Source: BOG-908 sp965198855 (GTDB lineage Bacteria > Pseudomonadota > Alphaproteobacteria > Acetobacterales > Acetobacteraceae). Taken from it: a stretch of DNA of 64,000 nucleotides. The stretch is from contig CBDAPZ010000002.1 in the NCBI GenBank assembly GCA_965198855.1, positions 1,426,001-1,490,000 on the forward strand. Direction: 5' to 3'. The position numbers were made by a program, and so were the translations under genes. The notes beneath the pieces are model-generated. The model was given only the letters and a program-made list of their open reading frames with translations. It did not search any database and was not told the DNA's origin. Of the stretch, positions 62,762 through 64,000 are shown one piece after another. Position 1 is the stretch's first letter, and the number at the start of each line of letters is the position of its first letter.

Positions 62762-64000
62762 TCACTCCGCTGCAGCCGGGCGTGGGCGGTGGCGGGTCAG
62801 GCGTTCGCCGAGCCGGTCGAAGGCAAGGTAGATGACCGGTGTCGTGAAGAGTGTGAGCAACTGGCTGACCAGCAGGCCGCCGACGATGGCGATGCCGAGC
62901 GGGCGGCGCAGTTCGGAGCCGGTGCCGGTGCCCAGCATCAGCGGGAGTGCGCCGAGCATGGCGGCCATGGTGGTCATCAGGATCGGGCGGAAGCGCAGCA
63001 GGCATGCTTCGTGGATGGAGTCGTAGGGCGACATGCCTTCCACGCGTTCCCGTTCGAGTGCGAAGTCGATCATCATGATGGCGTTTTTCTTCACGATGCC
63101 GATCAGCAGGATGATGCCGATAATGCCGATAATATCGAGGTCGGAGCCGGCGATCCGCAGCGCGAGCAGCGCGCCCACGCCCGCCGATGGTAGCGTGGAG
63201 AGGATGGTGATGGGATGGATGAAGCTCTCATAGAGCACGCCGAGCACGATATAGACGGCGACGACTGCGGCGAGGATCAGCATCGCCTCGTTGGAGAGCG
63301 ATTTCTGGAAGGCCGAGAGCGCGCCTTGGTAGGAGCTTTGGAAGCTGTCCGGCAGGCCGATATCCGCTTCGGCTTGCTTGATGTCATCCACCGCAGGGCC
63401 AAGGGAGGCACCCTTGGCCAGGTTGAAGGAGATCGACAGCGTCGGGAATTGCCCAAGATGTTCGATCTGCAGCGGCCCGGTCGTTTGTTCCACATGCACG
63501 ACGGCCGAGAGCGGCACCTGGCCGCTTGTCGCGGTCGATGACGGCACATAGAGGCCGTTCAACGCCTCTTCCAGCGATTTCGCGGTTTTCACCGAGGCGT
63601 TCATGATCACGCGATACTGGTTGGATTGCGTGTAGAGCGTGGAGGAGATGCGCTGGCCGAAGGAATCGTAGAGAACGTTGTCGATCGTGGCGGGCGTAAT
63701 GCCGAAACGCGCCGCGGTGGCGCGATCGATGGTGATCTCCAGGCTGCGGCCGCGGTTGGAAAGGTCGCTTTGCACATCGGCAAAAATCGGGTTCTGCTTC
63801 AGCCGCGCCACCAGTTTCGGCGTCCAGGTGTTGAGCAGTTTCTGATCGGGGTTTTCCAGGAAGAACAGATATTGCGCACGGCCGACGGTGCTGTCGATGG
63901 TGAGGTCCTGCACCGGCTGCATGGCGAGCGAGATACCGGTGACGCCACTGACTTCATCGGTCAGGCGGCGGATAATTTCGGCCGCCGACAAACTGCGCTC
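62762..64000 (-). CDS. RND efflux pump inner-membrane protein (5' part outside)
   Basis: The C-terminal 409 or more residues of a second RND transporter of the same type; the frame runs off the right edge, so the protein begins outside the window. It contains EAMLILAAVVAVYIVLGVLYESFIHP and MTTMAAMLGALPLMLGTGTGSELR, the TM7-TM12 half. It has no low-complexity insert in its matching region (VPSSTATSGQVPLSAVVHVEQ is short). Two adjacent RND subunits are the MdtBC pattern. It is transcribed before the 1149-residue gene. Confidence 0.92.
   Translation of the reverse strand, partial: ERSLSAAEIIRRLTDEVSGVTGISLAMQPVQDLTIDSTVGRAQYLFFLENPDQKLLNTWTPKLVARLKQNPIFADVQSDLSNRGRSLEITIDRATAARFGITPATIDNVLYDSFGQRISSTLYTQSNQYRVIMNASVKTAKSLEEALNGLYVPSSTATSGQVPLSAVVHVEQTTGPLQIEHLGQFPTLSISFNLAKGASLGPAVDDIKQAEADIGLPDSFQSSYQGALSAFQKSLSNEAMLILAAVVAVYIVLGVLYESFIHPITILSTLPSAGVGALLALRIAGSDLDIIGIIGIILLIGIVKKNAIMMIDFALERERVEGMSPYDSIHEACLLRFRPILMTTMAAMLGALPLMLGTGTGSELRRPLGIAIVGGLLVSQLLTLFTTPVIYLAFDRLGERLTRHRPRPAAAE

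Overview
The window looks like a chromosome segment of an alphaproteobacterium, most likely an acetic-acid-bacteria relative (Acetobacteraceae/Rhodospirillales). Supporting signs are the high G+C, a CckA-type hybrid kinase beside flhB, a ChvG-type sensor kinase, a DinB with an N-terminal zinc ribbon, a groESL operon behind a CIRCE operator, and a three-subunit glycolate oxidase operon. This assignment comes from gene families and context, not from a database search.

Positions 1-20.5 kb hold the right-hand part of a contractile-tailed prophage: portal, scaffold-like protein, capsid gene, neck genes, tail sheath, tail tube, tail assembly chaperone with a -1 frameshift, short tape-measure-like protein, hub and LysM proteins, baseplate genes (gpD-, V-, W-, J- and I-like), a glycine-rich fibre, an adaptor-like protein, a beta-helix tailspike, and a small membrane/lipoprotein cassette. 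An IS3-family element splits the capsid gene, so the head should be defective while the tail genes look whole. No integrase, terminase, endolysin or att site is visible here.

Positions 20.5-36.8 kb are mixed housekeeping genes: an MFS transporter, a LexA/CI-type S24 regulator, small hypothetical genes, pyrD with a HAD hydrolase, groES-groEL, an SDR, a GAF-GGDEF protein, an AIM24-like protein, a CobW-WD40 pair, an O-antigen-ligase-like membrane protein, a glutathione S-transferase and dinB.

Positions 36.8-43.1 kb carry a flagellar cluster. fliP, fliO and a small gene lie on the minus strand; flgB-flgC-fliE-fliQ-fliR-flhB lie on the plus strand and run into a cckA-like gene. recA follows. On the minus strand from 49.8 to 44.4 kb, a glycerate kinase and glcD-glcE-glcF would take glycolate towards central metabolism. 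Then come a ChvG-like kinase, the nadD-rsfS-rlmH group, a DUF898 membrane protein with an M48 peptidase, a nucleoside transporter, a small secreted protein, zwf, and two RND efflux genes, the second cut by the window edge.

The most striking non-coding signal is a family of about ten intergenic hairpin repeats, often paired head-to-head around a conserved middle. They sit tightly at gene 3' ends, and their stems vary by matched base-pair changes. They appear in both host and prophage gaps and probably act as bidirectional terminators or mRNA 3'-end structures.
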